Origin: G963665495 sp963677785
GTDB lineage: Bacteria; Desulfobacterota; Desulfovibrionia; Desulfovibrionales; Desulfovibrionaceae
Assembly: GCA_963677785.2 (NCBI GenBank)
Contig: CAXXDH010000002.1
Location: 1-64,000, forward strand
Direction: 5' to 3'
DNA length: 64,000 nt
The notes below the pieces were generated by a model. It did no database searches. It had not been told where the DNA came from and worked only from the letters and a program-made list of their open reading frames with translations. The position numbers and the translations under genes are program-made. Below, piece by piece: positions 38,282 to 47,402 of this stretch (position 1 is the stretch's first letter; each line of letters starts with the position of its first letter).

Positions 38282-39256
38282 TTACAACGTATCCACCAGT
38301 TCCTCGGCGAAATAGGTGATGATCAGCTCGGCTCCGGCCCGTTTGATGGAGGTCAGGGATTCGAGGATCACGGCCTGTTCGTCGATCCAGCCGTTTTGCC
38401 CGGCGGCCTTGATCATTGAGTACTCGCCGCTGACCTGGTAGGCGCAGAGCGGCAAATCGAAACGGTCGCGTACGCGCCGTACGATGTCCAGATAGGGCAG
38501 GGCGGGTTTGACCATCAGGATGTCGGCGCCTTCCAGCACGTCGGCCTCGGCCTCGCGCATGGCCTCGCGGACGTTGGCCGGGTCCATCTGATAGCTTTTG
38601 CGGTCTCCGGAAGCGGGCGCGGATTCGGCTGCTTCGCGAAACGGGCCGTAAAAACAGGACGCGTATTTGACCGCGTAGGACATGATGGGAAGATGGCTGA
38701 AGCCGTTGTCATTGAGCGTACTGCGGATGGCGGCCACGCGTCCGTCCATCATGTCCGAGGGAGCCACAATGTCGGCTCCGGCGCGCGCGTGGGACAGGGC
38801 GGTTTTGGCCAGCAGTTCGAGGGTCGGGTCGTTCAGCACGTCGCCGTTGACCAACAGGCCGCAGTGTCCGTGCGAGGTGTATTCGCAGAGGCAGACGTCG
38901 GTGACGACAACCAGGTCGGGCAGCCGTTTTTTGATGCCCCGTATGGCCTGTTGGACAATACCATCCGCGTCGTAGGCCTGGCTGGCGCGTTCGTCCTTTT
39001 CCTTGGGAATGCCAAAGAGAATGATGGCGCGCAGACCGCGTGCAGCGGCTTTTTCCACGCGTTTGTAAAAAGCCTCCAACCCGAGCTGGTACTGTCCGGG
39101 CATGGCGTCGATGTGTTTTTCAAAGTTCGGGTCGTCGGTTTCGACCACAAAATAGGGCATGATCAAATCCTGCGCGCGCAGGGTGGTCTCCCGGAACAGT
39201 TCGCGGATGACGGGCGTCCGGCGCAGACGGCGTCCGCGATAGAATTCGTCTTGCAT
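38282..39256 (-). CDS. hemB: porphobilinogen synthase (delta-aminolevulinate dehydratase)
   Basis: 324 residues. Condenses two 5-aminolevulinate molecules into porphobilinogen, the first common tetrapyrrole step. Signatures: RRLRRTPVIRELFRET, MPGQYQLG, a Cys-rich zinc site DVCLCEYTSHGHCG (about 120-133), APSDMMDGRVAAIR, the catalytic Lys regions SYAVKYASCFYGPFR and LMVKPALPYLD, and YQVSGEYSMIKAA. The Cys triad indicates a zinc-dependent enzyme. Located between ahbC and ahbD, tying early and late steps of the same pathway into one locus. ATG at 39256. Confidence 0.97.
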   Translation of the reverse strand: MQDEFYRGRRLRRTPVIRELFRETTLRAQDLIMPYFVVETDDPNFEKHIDAMPGQYQLGLEAFYKRVEKAAARGLRAIILFGIPKEKDERASQAYDADGIVQQAIRGIKKRLPDLVVVTDVCLCEYTSHGHCGLLVNGDVLNDPTLELLAKTALSHARAGADIVAPSDMMDGRVAAIRSTLNDNGFSHLPIMSYAVKYASCFYGPFREAAESAPASGDRKSYQMDPANVREAMREAEADVLEGADILMVKPALPYLDIVRRVRDRFDLPLCAYQVSGEYSMIKAAGQNGWIDEQAVILESLTSIKRAGAELIITYFAEELVDTL

Positions 39257-39323
39257 GGTTGTTTCTCAGCTCGTTTGTGCGGGACCAACGATGCGCCGCG
39301 TGGCAATCGTATCCCGTAGCGTG

Positions 39324-40508
39324 TCAATCGGCTTTGATTTCCTCGTCCGTCAGGTAACAGGCCGGATCCTGAGCCCAGATGTCGTCGTAGTAGGCCTCGG
39401 CGCGGGCGCGGAAGTTACCGCCGCAGATGTTGAGGTAGCGACAGGTGGCGCAGCGGCCTTTGACATGGGCTTTTTTGTCCTTGAGCTTGTGCAGCAGGTC
39501 GATGGACTCGTCCAGCCAGATTTCGGAGAACGGACGTTCGAGAACGTTGCCGAAGGTGTGGTTGCGCCAGAACTGGTCGGCGTGCACCTTGCCGTCCCAA
39601 GAGATGCAGCCGATGCCGCGCCCGGAGTTGTTGCCCTCGTTGAACTGGAGCAGTTCCATGATTTCCGCGGCGCGTCTGGGATCTTCCTTGAGCATACGCA
39701 GGTAGACGTACGGGCCGTCCGCATGGTTGTCCACGGTGAGGACTTCCTTGGGTTTGCCCTTGTCGAACAGGGCGCGGGTCCGGTCCATGATCAGGTCCAG
39801 AGCTTTGCGCGTATCGTCATGGTCCAGGTCTTCCTTGATCAGCTCGGAGCCGCGTCCGGAGTAGACCAGGTGGTACAGGCAGACACGGGGAACTTCCATC
39901 TCTTCGAGGATTTCGAACAGGGTGGGAATTTCCTGCACGTTGCGGCGGTTGATGGTGAAACGCAGGCCGACCTTGAGCCCTTCGGCCTGGCAGTTTTCGA
40001 CACCGGCCAGAGCCTTCTTGAAAGCGCCGGGCACGGCGCGGAAGCGGTCGTGCACTTCTTCGCCGCCGTCCAGGGAGATGCCCACGTAGGAGAGGCCGAC
40101 TTCCTTGAGCTCTTTGGCCTTTTCCTTGGTGATCAGGGTTCCGTTGGTGGAAATGACCGCGCGCATGCCTTTGGAAACGGCAAAATGGGCCAGTTCGACC
40201 AGGTCTTTGCGGACCAGGGGCTCGCCGCCTGAAAAAAGCATCACGGGCGCGCCGAATTCAGCGAGGTCCGTGATTATGTCTTTGGCCTGTTGCGTGGAGA
40301 TGGGATCGTCTCCGGTTTCTTCGATGGCCTGGGCGTAGCAATGGACGCATTTGAGATTGCAACGCTTGGTCATGTTCCAGACCACGACCGGCTTTTTGTC
40401 TTTGGAAAATTGCAGCAGATGCGAGGGCAAATTTCCCGAGTGGCGGCCGTAGCGCAGGGCGTCGGAAGGTTCCACCTGGCCGCAGTAAAGTTTGGAGATA
40501 CCAATCAT
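39324..40508 (-). CDS. ahbC: 12,18-didecarboxysiroheme deacetylase AhbC (radical SAM)
   Basis: 394 residues. Removes the two acetate side chains from 12,18-didecarboxysiroheme to give Fe-coproporphyrin III, the step before AhbD. The cluster motif CNLKCVHC lies at residues 50-57 in the context PVVVWNMTKRC. FSGGEPLVRKD, ISLDGGEEVHDRFR and LRFTINRRN follow. The C-terminal SPASM region has GRCATCRYLNICGG and ends in a YYDDIWAQDPACYLT segment typical of the family. ATG at 40508 follows GGAGCTCGT. First gene of ahbC-hemB-ahbD. The pathway is known from sulfate reducers and archaea and is a strong taxonomic pointer. Confidence 0.94.
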   Translation of the reverse strand: MIGISKLYCGQVEPSDALRYGRHSGNLPSHLLQFSKDKKPVVVWNMTKRCNLKCVHCYAQAIEETGDDPISTQQAKDIITDLAEFGAPVMLFSGGEPLVRKDLVELAHFAVSKGMRAVISTNGTLITKEKAKELKEVGLSYVGISLDGGEEVHDRFRAVPGAFKKALAGVENCQAEGLKVGLRFTINRRNVQEIPTLFEILEEMEVPRVCLYHLVYSGRGSELIKEDLDHDDTRKALDLIMDRTRALFDKGKPKEVLTVDNHADGPYVYLRMLKEDPRRAAEIMELLQFNEGNNSGRGIGCISWDGKVHADQFWRNHTFGNVLERPFSEIWLDESIDLLHKLKDKKAHVKGRCATCRYLNICGGNFRARAEAYYDDIWAQDPACYLTDEEIKAD

Positions 40509-40891
40509 ACGAGCTCCATAGCGAGGATTGATTCCGGATGGATATAAACAACAAAGGCCGTCAGCCTTGCCGTGGCAGGCCGAACCTCCGTTAAAACCGG
40601 CTCGGAAGCGGCGGGCATTCCGGCCAGTGTGACAAACACGTTGGGGGACATATAGTCATGTTCCGGCTCGCTGGCAATGAGCCGGAGCAGGGATCGGCCA
40701 GATTTATTTCAATCAGGGCCGGTTTGTGAAATATTTTTTGTTGCGTTTGGATGGAATTTCACCATGCTGCGTTTTCAGAAACAAAAGTTTTTTTGACGCA
40801 GCTTCACCACGTCCGGGCTTTTTTTAGCCTGTAGACGCGCCTGGTTCGTTGCATGCGCAAACGCAGGATGAAAAAACGTTAGAGACAGCCC
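40509..40891. other. intergenic region upstream of ahbC
   Basis: 383 nt between the lipoprotein gene's 3' end and ahbC. It contains a CCGGCTC...GAGCCGG hairpin at about 40663-40685 without a T tract, and a T-run at about 40818. It must hold the ahbC promoter, but no well-spaced -35/-10 pair stands out. No open frame with coding features is seen. Confidence 0.4.
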
Positions 40892-41665
40892 TTAGTCTTT
40901 TTCCGCCTCCCGGGCTTCTTCCTCAGCTTCCCTTGCCTCACGCTCCTTTTTGCGGAAGCGTTCCATCCAGTCCTTGACCGGTCCGGCCATGTCGTGCGCC
41001 AGGGCGAGGGTGATGGCGTACATGGGCTCATAAGGCAGCTTGCTGGTTTTTTTGAAGAAAAGATAATCCTGAGTACCGCGCTGGTTCAGCCTGCCGGCAT
41101 GAGCGATGGACCAGATCAGCGCTCCTGAATGGGCGTCGTAAATTTTGAGGCGTACGGCCATTTGCGAATCGCCGAGATCGCCTCCGGACAGGAACGTTGT
41201 GATTTCTCCGCCGACAACGAGATCGGCCCCCATGGAGCGCGCCTGGGCGATACCGGCTTTCTCTCCTGGCCAGGAAGGCGTGTCCAGAAATTCAAAGGTT
41301 TTGAACACTTCGTCCTGAAGCCAGGTCTGCCAGAAGATTTTGGAGACCTCTTTGCCGTAGTGAAAGGGGTTTTCAATGCTCTGCATCATATAAAACGGCA
41401 TCATTACAGCAGTCAGTTCGCGTTGCGGCGCATCGTTCGGATGCACATAGATCTGTGGAGAATAACCCCGGACAACGGCTTCTTCCACATTGACGTTGAT
41501 TTCGCGCAGGTCGGCCTCCACTTCCACCGGTCCTGCGCAACCTGCAGCGTTTATCAACAACAGCGCGCAGAGCAGCAGGCGGGCGGAAAGGATCGCCAAT
41601 CGATACGCGGACCAGGGGTTATTGCAACGTCGCCGTTGGTGAAGGTGCGGTATGAATGGTTTCAA
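40892..41665 (-). CDS. outer-membrane-type lipoprotein, CsgG/GNA1162-like
   Basis: 257 residues. A long basic N-terminus precedes a hydrophobic stretch ending in the lipobox INAAGC (Cys about residue 43), so it is a Sec-exported lipoprotein. An in-frame TTG at LAILSARLLL would give a more usual signal length. The body contains ADLVVGGEITTFLSGGDLGDSQ and VRLKIYDAHSGALIWSIAHAGR, the pattern of CsgG-like/GNA1162 lipoproteins in which an ABC-type oligomerising domain assembles in the outer membrane. A C-terminal charged helix (REAREAEEEAREAEKD) follows. Its start overlaps the preceding gene by 47 nt, so they are cotranscribed. Exact function unknown. Confidence 0.75.
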   Translation of the reverse strand: MKPFIPHLHQRRRCNNPWSAYRLAILSARLLLCALLLINAAGCAGPVEVEADLREINVNVEEAVVRGYSPQIYVHPNDAPQRELTAVMMPFYMMQSIENPFHYGKEVSKIFWQTWLQDEVFKTFEFLDTPSWPGEKAGIAQARSMGADLVVGGEITTFLSGGDLGDSQMAVRLKIYDAHSGALIWSIAHAGRLNQRGTQDYLFFKKTSKLPYEPMYAITLALAHDMAGPVKDWMERFRKKEREAREAEEEAREAEKD

Positions 41666-41954
41666 TGAGCTGCTCCCTGGACTGGATGATGCTTTTACGC
41701 CGCTCCAGTCGTTTTTCAGGTGGTAATTTGCGAAACTCCGGCTGTTTGATCAATTGGTCGAGCTGTTCAATTTCGGACTGAATGCGTTTGATCTTGGCCT
41801 GCGTCATTTGTTCCGCCGGAAGAAGCCTTTCGGCCACTTCGGCCAGATCCCGCATTTCACGCGCTAGCTCCCGAAAGGACCTGGGAGCGATTTCCTGCAT
41901 CAGTTTTTTTCGGTCTTGATACTTCCGCCACTGTTTCTTGATCCACGCAAACAT
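41619..41954 (-). CDS. coiled-coil hypothetical protein
   Basis: 111 residues, almost entirely charged helix with heptad character: REMRDLAEVAERLL, KIKRIQSEIEQLDQLIKQP, PPEKRLERRKSIIQSREQL. The N-terminus MFAWIKKQWRKYQDRKK is an amphipathic basic-aromatic helix that could attach to the membrane surface. No signal peptide. It sits between a Yip1-like membrane protein and a lipoprotein, overlapping the latter, so the three may form an envelope-associated unit. Family unrecognised. Confidence 0.7.
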   Translation of the reverse strand: MFAWIKKQWRKYQDRKKLMQEIAPRSFRELAREMRDLAEVAERLLPAEQMTQAKIKRIQSEIEQLDQLIKQPEFRKLPPEKRLERRKSIIQSREQLIETIHTAPSPTATLQ

Positions 41955-41979
41955 ACGCCTTCTCCGTGCCGTTTTCCCG

Positions 41980-43095
41980 TTAGCCCAGAGCCAGAAAAGG
42001 TATGGCCGTCGCTATGAGGATGACTAAAACAAATAATAACAGGAGAGGGGTCAAGAGCGCCATAATAACCTGGCCGTAAGAAGCCCGGTGCGCGTATTTG
42101 AAGCCGATGATCAGCACGAACAGCGCCCAGATAGTGCCGACGATGGGTCCTACCAGGGGGATGATGGCCAGAACTATGGGCGCGTTCCCATACGCGGAGA
42201 CGCGAAAAGTGGCCTCGAACCCGGAGTCCGCGGCTTTGAACAGCATCAGGAAAAAATGCGTAATACCCGAGTTGATGAACAGGCCGATGGTAAACAGGAC
42301 CGGGTACAGGATCAGGATCATGGCCGAACCGCCTATGCCCATGGCGGAAAACATGCCGAGACCGTCGACTGCGTTTTCGGCGGGGGCCATGGTGGTCAGC
42401 GCCGCCATGCCCAGCATCTGGAATATGAAGGCAAAGACCGCCACCACTTCGGATATCAGCAGATAAAAGACCAGCGGGCGCCCGATGCCGCCGCGGACCG
42501 GCATGGATTTGAAAAAATCAATGGGACTGAGCATGACCTGCTTGATGGTCTGAAACATCCCATGGAAAAAACCATAGGTTTCCAGCTCTTCCCAGGGCAC
42601 ATCCGAATGGTTTGCCGTGCGGAATCTGGTCTGGCGGTCATCGGAGGGCGCCTGGGGGGATCCCATTGTCTCGAGCTTGTCCCAGAAATCATCCTGCGGC
42701 CCCGGCCGGGGTGTTTCCTGGGGAGGTGTTGCAGAGACATTGTCATCGTACGCAGCGTCAACCTGCCCTTGTTGCGCTCTCGTCTCCTGCCGGGAGGCTT
42801 TCTGCCCGTCCGGAATGTCCTCCACGGGCGCTTCCGGAGTTTTCGGTTCAGGCGCTTTTTGTTCCTGGGGAACGCTTCGGGTGCGCGCTGGGGCTTCGGA
42901 AAAGTCGGGAGGGACCCTGGCGGCCCGTGCCTCGGCGGCTGGCTGGGGCGGAACCGGAGTGTCCGCCACTCCGCTCGCATCACGAAATTTGAATCGGGCC
43001 TTGCACTTGGGGCAAGTGGCGATTTCGGCCGTTGCCGGTATTTTTCCTTCCGGAACCAGACGGGCGTACCCGCATTTCGGACAAATTATTTCCAT
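41980..43095 (-). CDS. zinc-ribbon plus Yip1-like membrane protein
   Basis: 371 residues from the ATG at 43095, preceded by AAGGA. The N-terminus is an MJ0042-type zinc ribbon: IICPKCGYARLVPEGKIP then ATCPKCKARFKF. A Pro/Ala/Glu-rich, low-complexity linker of about 120 residues follows. The C-terminal half is a Yip1-type integral membrane domain, with GMFQTIKQVMLSPIDFFKSM before the first span and about five spans thereafter. Inner membrane, with the ribbon in the cytoplasm. Proteins of this build are common in Desulfovibrionales; function unknown. First gene of the three-gene cluster. Confidence 0.8.
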   Translation of the reverse strand: MEIICPKCGYARLVPEGKIPATAEIATCPKCKARFKFRDASGVADTPVPPQPAAEARAARVPPDFSEAPARTRSVPQEQKAPEPKTPEAPVEDIPDGQKASRQETRAQQGQVDAAYDDNVSATPPQETPRPGPQDDFWDKLETMGSPQAPSDDRQTRFRTANHSDVPWEELETYGFFHGMFQTIKQVMLSPIDFFKSMPVRGGIGRPLVFYLLISEVVAVFAFIFQMLGMAALTTMAPAENAVDGLGMFSAMGIGGSAMILILYPVLFTIGLFINSGITHFFLMLFKAADSGFEATFRVSAYGNAPIVLAIIPLVGPIVGTIWALFVLIIGFKYAHRASYGQVIMALLTPLLLLFVLVILIATAIPFLALG

Positions 43096-43353
43096 GAACA
43101 TTCCTTGACGTAAAATTGAATGAACAAAATATACCGTTTCGCCAGGATGGAATCAAGGGGAGCCGGTGGTTTGTCCGGGCCTTTGGCGGTGACGGGGTTT
43201 TGTCATCATAAAATTTACTGCAACATGCGTGCCTTGTAAAGGAACAATTTGCAACTGGATGCGGTTGCAGAATTTGGAAAGACGGGCATGGGAAAGCGCT
43301 TTTAAAACAGCGCGTATCACGCTATTACGGTTTGAAGAAAAAGGAGATCTGTC

Positions 43354-44163
43354 ATGGGCGGCGACTCCGGATCCTGGGAAGTTCTGTATACCTGGAAAGG
43401 GCAGGTTAAAAATCTCGTAATTGCGGACGCTTCGATTGCTGCAGTGCAACATGATGTTGAAAAAATGCACCAGGGCGCCAAAGTTTTGCTTATTCTTGAG
43501 CGCAGGCATGCACTGTTGCGCCGCAAATGCAAAGGCCGGATACATGAATATATGCCGCAGCATTCACTCTCCGAGAAACACAATCTATTTGTTTTTTTGC
43601 GTAATACCTATGCCAATGGGGACGCCATTGTTCAGGAGATTGAGCAGCTGCATCAGGACGCAGTCCGGGCGGACAAGATCGAACGCTACAGCTACGACCA
43701 GGGAATAGACTGCCGTTGGGCCCTGGAAAAGACGATCAAGGACCATCTCGCTGCACGCCCCATCCTGTTGGTGTTTACGGCTTACGGCAGCAATCTGTGG
43801 AAAGCCCGGCGGCACTTTTATGTACCTGTGCTCGTGGATTATGAAAATTCCATTCAATCCTATGAAATATGTTACGACAAGGAACAGCAGCAGCATCAGG
43901 AGATCAAGGCGTTGTTCTATATGTTCCAGGTAAGGAGCGGTCCTGTCTGGCTGATGCTGACGCCCGAACGCAAAGGGGGTAAGCTGTCCGTAAAAATATC
44001 CCGTTTTGAGCAGTTTCGGGACCGTTATTTTTTGAAACAGGAAAGCAAGCAACAGCGGGAAATGAGCACAGAGGAAGAAAGCGACGTCAGGGAAGCGTTC
44101 GAACGATTTGTGCTCTGGGGAATTACGCGCGTCAACGCCTGCCAGGTGCGGATTGGCGAATAG
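43354..44163 (+). CDS. hypothetical protein ahead of sigma-54 activator
   Basis: 269 residues. AAAAAGGAGATCTGTC precedes the ATG at 43354, a strong start. No signal peptide or membrane span. Features visible: VLLILERRHALLRRKC, FVFLRNTYANGDAIVQEIEQLHQD, and a region DHLAARPILLVFTAYGSNLWKAR that alternates strand and helix. The Gln/Glu/Lys-rich stretches (YDKEQQQHQEIK, KQESKQQREMSTEEES) look like surface helices. I do not recognise a family. It lies 196 nt ahead of a sigma-54 activator on the same strand and could be its signalling partner, but there is no direct evidence. Confidence 0.7.
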   Translation: MGGDSGSWEVLYTWKGQVKNLVIADASIAAVQHDVEKMHQGAKVLLILERRHALLRRKCKGRIHEYMPQHSLSEKHNLFVFLRNTYANGDAIVQEIEQLHQDAVRADKIERYSYDQGIDCRWALEKTIKDHLAARPILLVFTAYGSNLWKARRHFYVPVLVDYENSIQSYEICYDKEQQQHQEIKALFYMFQVRSGPVWLMLTPERKGGKLSVKISRFEQFRDRYFLKQESKQQREMSTEEESDVREAFERFVLWGITRVNACQVRIGE

Positions 44164-44359
44164 CCTATCCATATGTCGGAAGAGGCATTGTTGCAGCGAG
44201 ACGCGGTTGACACGTCTTCAACAAACAGTCGGGATAACTGATGCGTCCGTGGTTGGCCAAGGCCATGCCGGTGGCGGATGCGCGGATAATAACTGAAGTG
44301 GCTGTAGCGCGTGGCCTGCAAGGATGTGCAGGCCCGTTCCGGCCGGGTAAAGGAAAAAG

Positions 44360-45631
44360 ATGAATACGGACAGCTTGCTGTTGGAAATGGAAAAGTTGTG
44401 TCACGATCTGGCCTATGATCGCAAAGCCAACGCCGACCTTCTTTTTGAACTGACGAAAAAAGGCGAGCATCCGGAAAGTTTGCGGCAGCTGGCGGAGTCT
44501 TTCGGACTGATGCTGGTCAAGGTGGAATCACGGGAATACCACCTGGAACAGATCATCGACGATTTGCAAAAAACGCAAACGGAGCTGGAACAGGCGCGCG
44601 AACAACTCATCAAAAAGAACAGCACCCTCAAAAAAGGATTGCGTACCAAGTACGCGCCCAACAGGATACTTGGCCGGAGTCCACAGCTCAAAGCCTTGCT
44701 GGACCAGGTCGAACGCATTGCCGATACGCCCGTCAATGTGTTGATCTGCGGCGAAACCGGCACGGGCAAAGAGCTCATCGCCAAGACGCTCCATTTCAAT
44801 TCCTTGCGTTGCGATGGGCCGTTCATGGCCGTAAATTGTTCGGCCATTCCCGAGACCTTGTTCGAGAGTGAATTCTTCGGCATCGAAAAGGGCGTAGCCA
44901 CAGGAGTCACCAAACGCATCGGGATGATGGAACGGGCCGAAGGCGGTACACTCTTTCTGGATGAAATAGGCGACATGCCCTTGACCTGCCAGGCGAAAAT
45001 CTTGCGCATCCTGGAAGACCGCCAGCTCTATCGCGTCGGCAGTACGCAACCGATACCCATCGAGATCCGTGTTCTGGCCGCCACGCACAAAGATCTTGAA
45101 GCGGAAGTCAAAGCGGGAAAATTTCGTGAAGACTTGTATTACCGCCTCAAAGTGGTCCAGCTGACCATCCCGCCGCTACGGGAGCGGCGTGTGGATATAG
45201 AATTGCTCTGCAAGGCCCGAATCGAAGAACACTGCAAGGCGATGAACCGTCCGCTGATGACGTTTCTCCCCGCCACCATGGAAATCCTCAAAGCCTACGA
45301 TTGGAACGGCAACGTACGCGAGCTGGACAATGAAATGGAGCGCATCGTGGCTTTGGCGTACTCGCAGGAAATTCAGCCTGATGACCTTTCGGAGCATATT
45401 GCGGCCTGCGTCCGGGGCGATGAATGTCCGGAGCCCGTACTGAATAGCGGCCATGTCGTGGACACCGGCAGTCAGTTCAACGATCTGCCTTTCGATCTGG
45501 CCAGCCTGGAGCGTATGCAGCTGGAGCGCGCGCTGCTTGCCGCCGGAGACAACAAGACCGAGGCTGCCAAGCTGTTGGGTATCAGCCGTGAAGGATTGCG
45601 GAAAAAAATGAAACGTTTCGCCTTGGAATAA
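44360..45631 (+). CDS. sigma-54-dependent AAA+ activator with altered GAFTGA loop
   Basis: 423 residues. N-terminal ~95 residues are a coiled-coil region with no receiver, GAF or PAS signature visible, so the signal input is unclear. AAA+ domain: Walker A GETGTGKE at about residue 132, Walker B GGTLFLDEIGDM at about 195, sensor I VLAATHKDL, and arginine finger region REDLYYRLKV. The sigma-54-contacting L1 loop reads EKGVATGVTK where EKGAFTGA is usual: the Thr is kept, the Phe is Ala, and the last Ala is Val. The C-terminal Fis-type helix-turn-helix contains NKTEAAKLLGISREGLRKKM. Full-length otherwise. Target genes unknown. Confidence 0.9.
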   Translation: MNTDSLLLEMEKLCHDLAYDRKANADLLFELTKKGEHPESLRQLAESFGLMLVKVESREYHLEQIIDDLQKTQTELEQAREQLIKKNSTLKKGLRTKYAPNRILGRSPQLKALLDQVERIADTPVNVLICGETGTGKELIAKTLHFNSLRCDGPFMAVNCSAIPETLFESEFFGIEKGVATGVTKRIGMMERAEGGTLFLDEIGDMPLTCQAKILRILEDRQLYRVGSTQPIPIEIRVLAATHKDLEAEVKAGKFREDLYYRLKVVQLTIPPLRERRVDIELLCKARIEEHCKAMNRPLMTFLPATMEILKAYDWNGNVRELDNEMERIVALAYSQEIQPDDLSEHIAACVRGDECPEPVLNSGHVVDTGSQFNDLPFDLASLERMQLERALLAAGDNKTEAAKLLGISREGLRKKMKRFALE

Positions 45632-45877
45632 GCGGAACGGGCCGCAATTATTTTTCGAAACAACGAGTGCTTTTGTATTATGGCTGTGGCTGCTGCCACG
45701 GCCTTTGTGTTTTATGCGTTGGCGCGAGTGTCTTTGGGGTGCTCGACTGCCAGGGGCAAGCTCTTTACCTGTCGGGCGAGAGTTTGATACACCCTTGATC
45801 CCGCGTACGGAGCCCGCTGTTTGTCCGCATCGCGTCGCGTGACTAACAAGGCCCTGCCGGGCCTGTAAACCGGGAGT

Positions 45878-46606
45878 ATGACTTCCGTGCAGAATGAACC
45901 GCTTTCTTCGCGCGATATTTGGATACGCGCTTTCAGCCAGACCGCCCCCATCATTTTCGGGTACATTCCCGTTGGGCTGGCGTACGGGGTTTTGGCCGGA
46001 AAAATGGGACTTTCCACCGCCAATACGATTCTGATGTCCCTGCTGGTCTATGCGGGGTCGGCGCAACTCATCGCCGTGGGGTTGTTTGCGGCTTCCGCCG
46101 CACCTGCGGGAATCATTTTGACGACCTTTGTAGTCAATTTGCGCCATTTGCTGATGAGCGCGGCGCTTTCCCCGCATCTGGGATCCTGGCGTAAAAGCGC
46201 TCTGGCCCTGTTTTCTTTTGAACTCACTGACGAAACCTTCGCCGTGCATGCGGCCCGGTTTGCCAAAGGCCGGGTGCATGCGGGCGAGACCTTCCGCATC
46301 AACCTGATTGCGCAGAGTTCCTGGGTTGTCGGGACCATTCTGGGGGTTCTGGCCAGCGGCCTGATAACCGATGTCCGGCCTGTGGGGCTGGATTATGCGC
46401 TTCCCGCCATGTTCATTGCGCTGTTGGTGGCGCAACTCAAACAGCCGAGCCATGTTGCAGCGGCAGTTGTCGGGGGGGCAGCCGCACTGGGTATGAAACT
46501 CGCGGGAATGCAGCAGTGGGAGACCATTCTGGCAACCCTGGCGGGCGCTACCTTGGGCATGTTCGTTGAATCCCGGCTGTCTTCAAAAAAACGGACGGTT
46601 CAATGA
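45878..46606 (+). CDS. azlC: AzlC family branched-chain amino acid exporter, large subunit
   Basis: 242 residues with about seven predicted membrane spans. Characteristic AzlC sequence: IIFGYIPVGLAYGVLAGKMGLS, MSLLVYAGSAQLIAVGLF, TTFVVNLRHLLMSAAL. Together with AzlD it forms a two-component exporter linked to branched-chain amino acids and, in some bacteria, azaleucine resistance. ATG at 45878 lies in a GGGAGT context. Its stop overlaps the azlD start by four bases (ATGA), the standard coupled arrangement. The gene sits 246 nt behind the sigma-54 activator, whose link to it is unproven. Confidence 0.92.
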   Translation: MTSVQNEPLSSRDIWIRAFSQTAPIIFGYIPVGLAYGVLAGKMGLSTANTILMSLLVYAGSAQLIAVGLFAASAAPAGIILTTFVVNLRHLLMSAALSPHLGSWRKSALALFSFELTDETFAVHAARFAKGRVHAGETFRINLIAQSSWVVGTILGVLASGLITDVRPVGLDYALPAMFIALLVAQLKQPSHVAAAVVGGAAALGMKLAGMQQWETILATLAGATLGMFVESRLSSKKRTVQ

Positions 46607-46929
46607 TGGACCAGCAGACGATTTTTTTGACGATTCTCGGTATGGCCGCGGTGACGTACGCGCCACGGGCTCTGCCGCTGCTGGCTCTGGCCAAGCGGAC
46701 GCTTCCTGAATCCGTGGTACGCTGGCTGAGCCATGTCCCCGCCGCCGTACTTGCCGCCTTGCTCGTGCCCGAATTACTGTTGCGAGACGGACACCTGGAT
46801 GTCGGACCGGACAATTACTTTTTTTGGGCGGCTCTTCCGTGTTTTTACGTAGCCAAACGTTTCGGAGGCATGTTCGGTTGCGTTCTCACCGGCATGGGAC
46901 TCGTGGCTGCGGCTCGTTTTTTCCTCTGA
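46603..46929 (+). CDS. azlD: AzlD family branched-chain amino acid exporter, small subunit
   Basis: 108 residues, four predicted membrane spans. FLTILGMAAVTYAPRALPLL and VVRWLSHVPAAVLAALLVPELLL are characteristic of AzlD. Partner of the overlapping azlC; the ATGATG at 46603-46608 gives two adjacent possible starts. Inner membrane. Confidence 0.9.
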   Translation: MMDQQTIFLTILGMAAVTYAPRALPLLALAKRTLPESVVRWLSHVPAAVLAALLVPELLLRDGHLDVGPDNYFFWAALPCFYVAKRFGGMFGCVLTGMGLVAAARFFL

Positions 46930-47402
46930 ACCAAGTGTGTTTTTTTCGTCTGAAGTAGTCTGCGTGTCTATTTTCCATAAAACTGTGGTCAGTTGCCGTT
47001 TGTTGCGATCTATAAACAGGTTATCTTTTTATGTTAGTTGATATTTGCTCTTATATTTAATCAATAATATCTGTTTATCTTTATAAAATCTTTATATTTT
47101 CAAAGGGCTGAGCGAACCACACAGGAGTAAGGAATGCCTTACGCACTATTTGTCATCTTGTGCCCTTTTTTATGCACAGATTGTTGCCATTATTTTTGAA
47201 AATTTGTTAGAATAATCCACTTCTAAAAAATGTATTTTGAGTTGCTGTCAGGGGAAGGCGTACTTTTTGTTTTTTGTAGTGTTTTCTCAAAAATACCGGC
47301 TCAGGGGGCTGTTTGTCTTGTTGCAAAGACTATGGGGTATCTCTTTCTGAGATTAGTGGATGTATTTTTATGAGGGACAGTTGTATCCTGTGAGGAGGAT
47401 GT
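46930..47402 (+). other. AT-rich intergenic region before first chemoreceptor
   Basis: 473 nt, much more AT-rich than flanking genes. No open frame, hairpin terminator or repeat stands out, and I found no convincing sigma-28, sigma-54 or sigma-70 promoter despite the need for one ahead of 47403. The leader has GTGAGGAGG directly ahead of the ATG. Confidence 0.4.

Noticed and set aside
45176..46453. 425-codon minus-strand frame across the sigma-54 activator and azlC
   Set aside because: Antisense to two genes with clear motifs and couples unrelated sequence.
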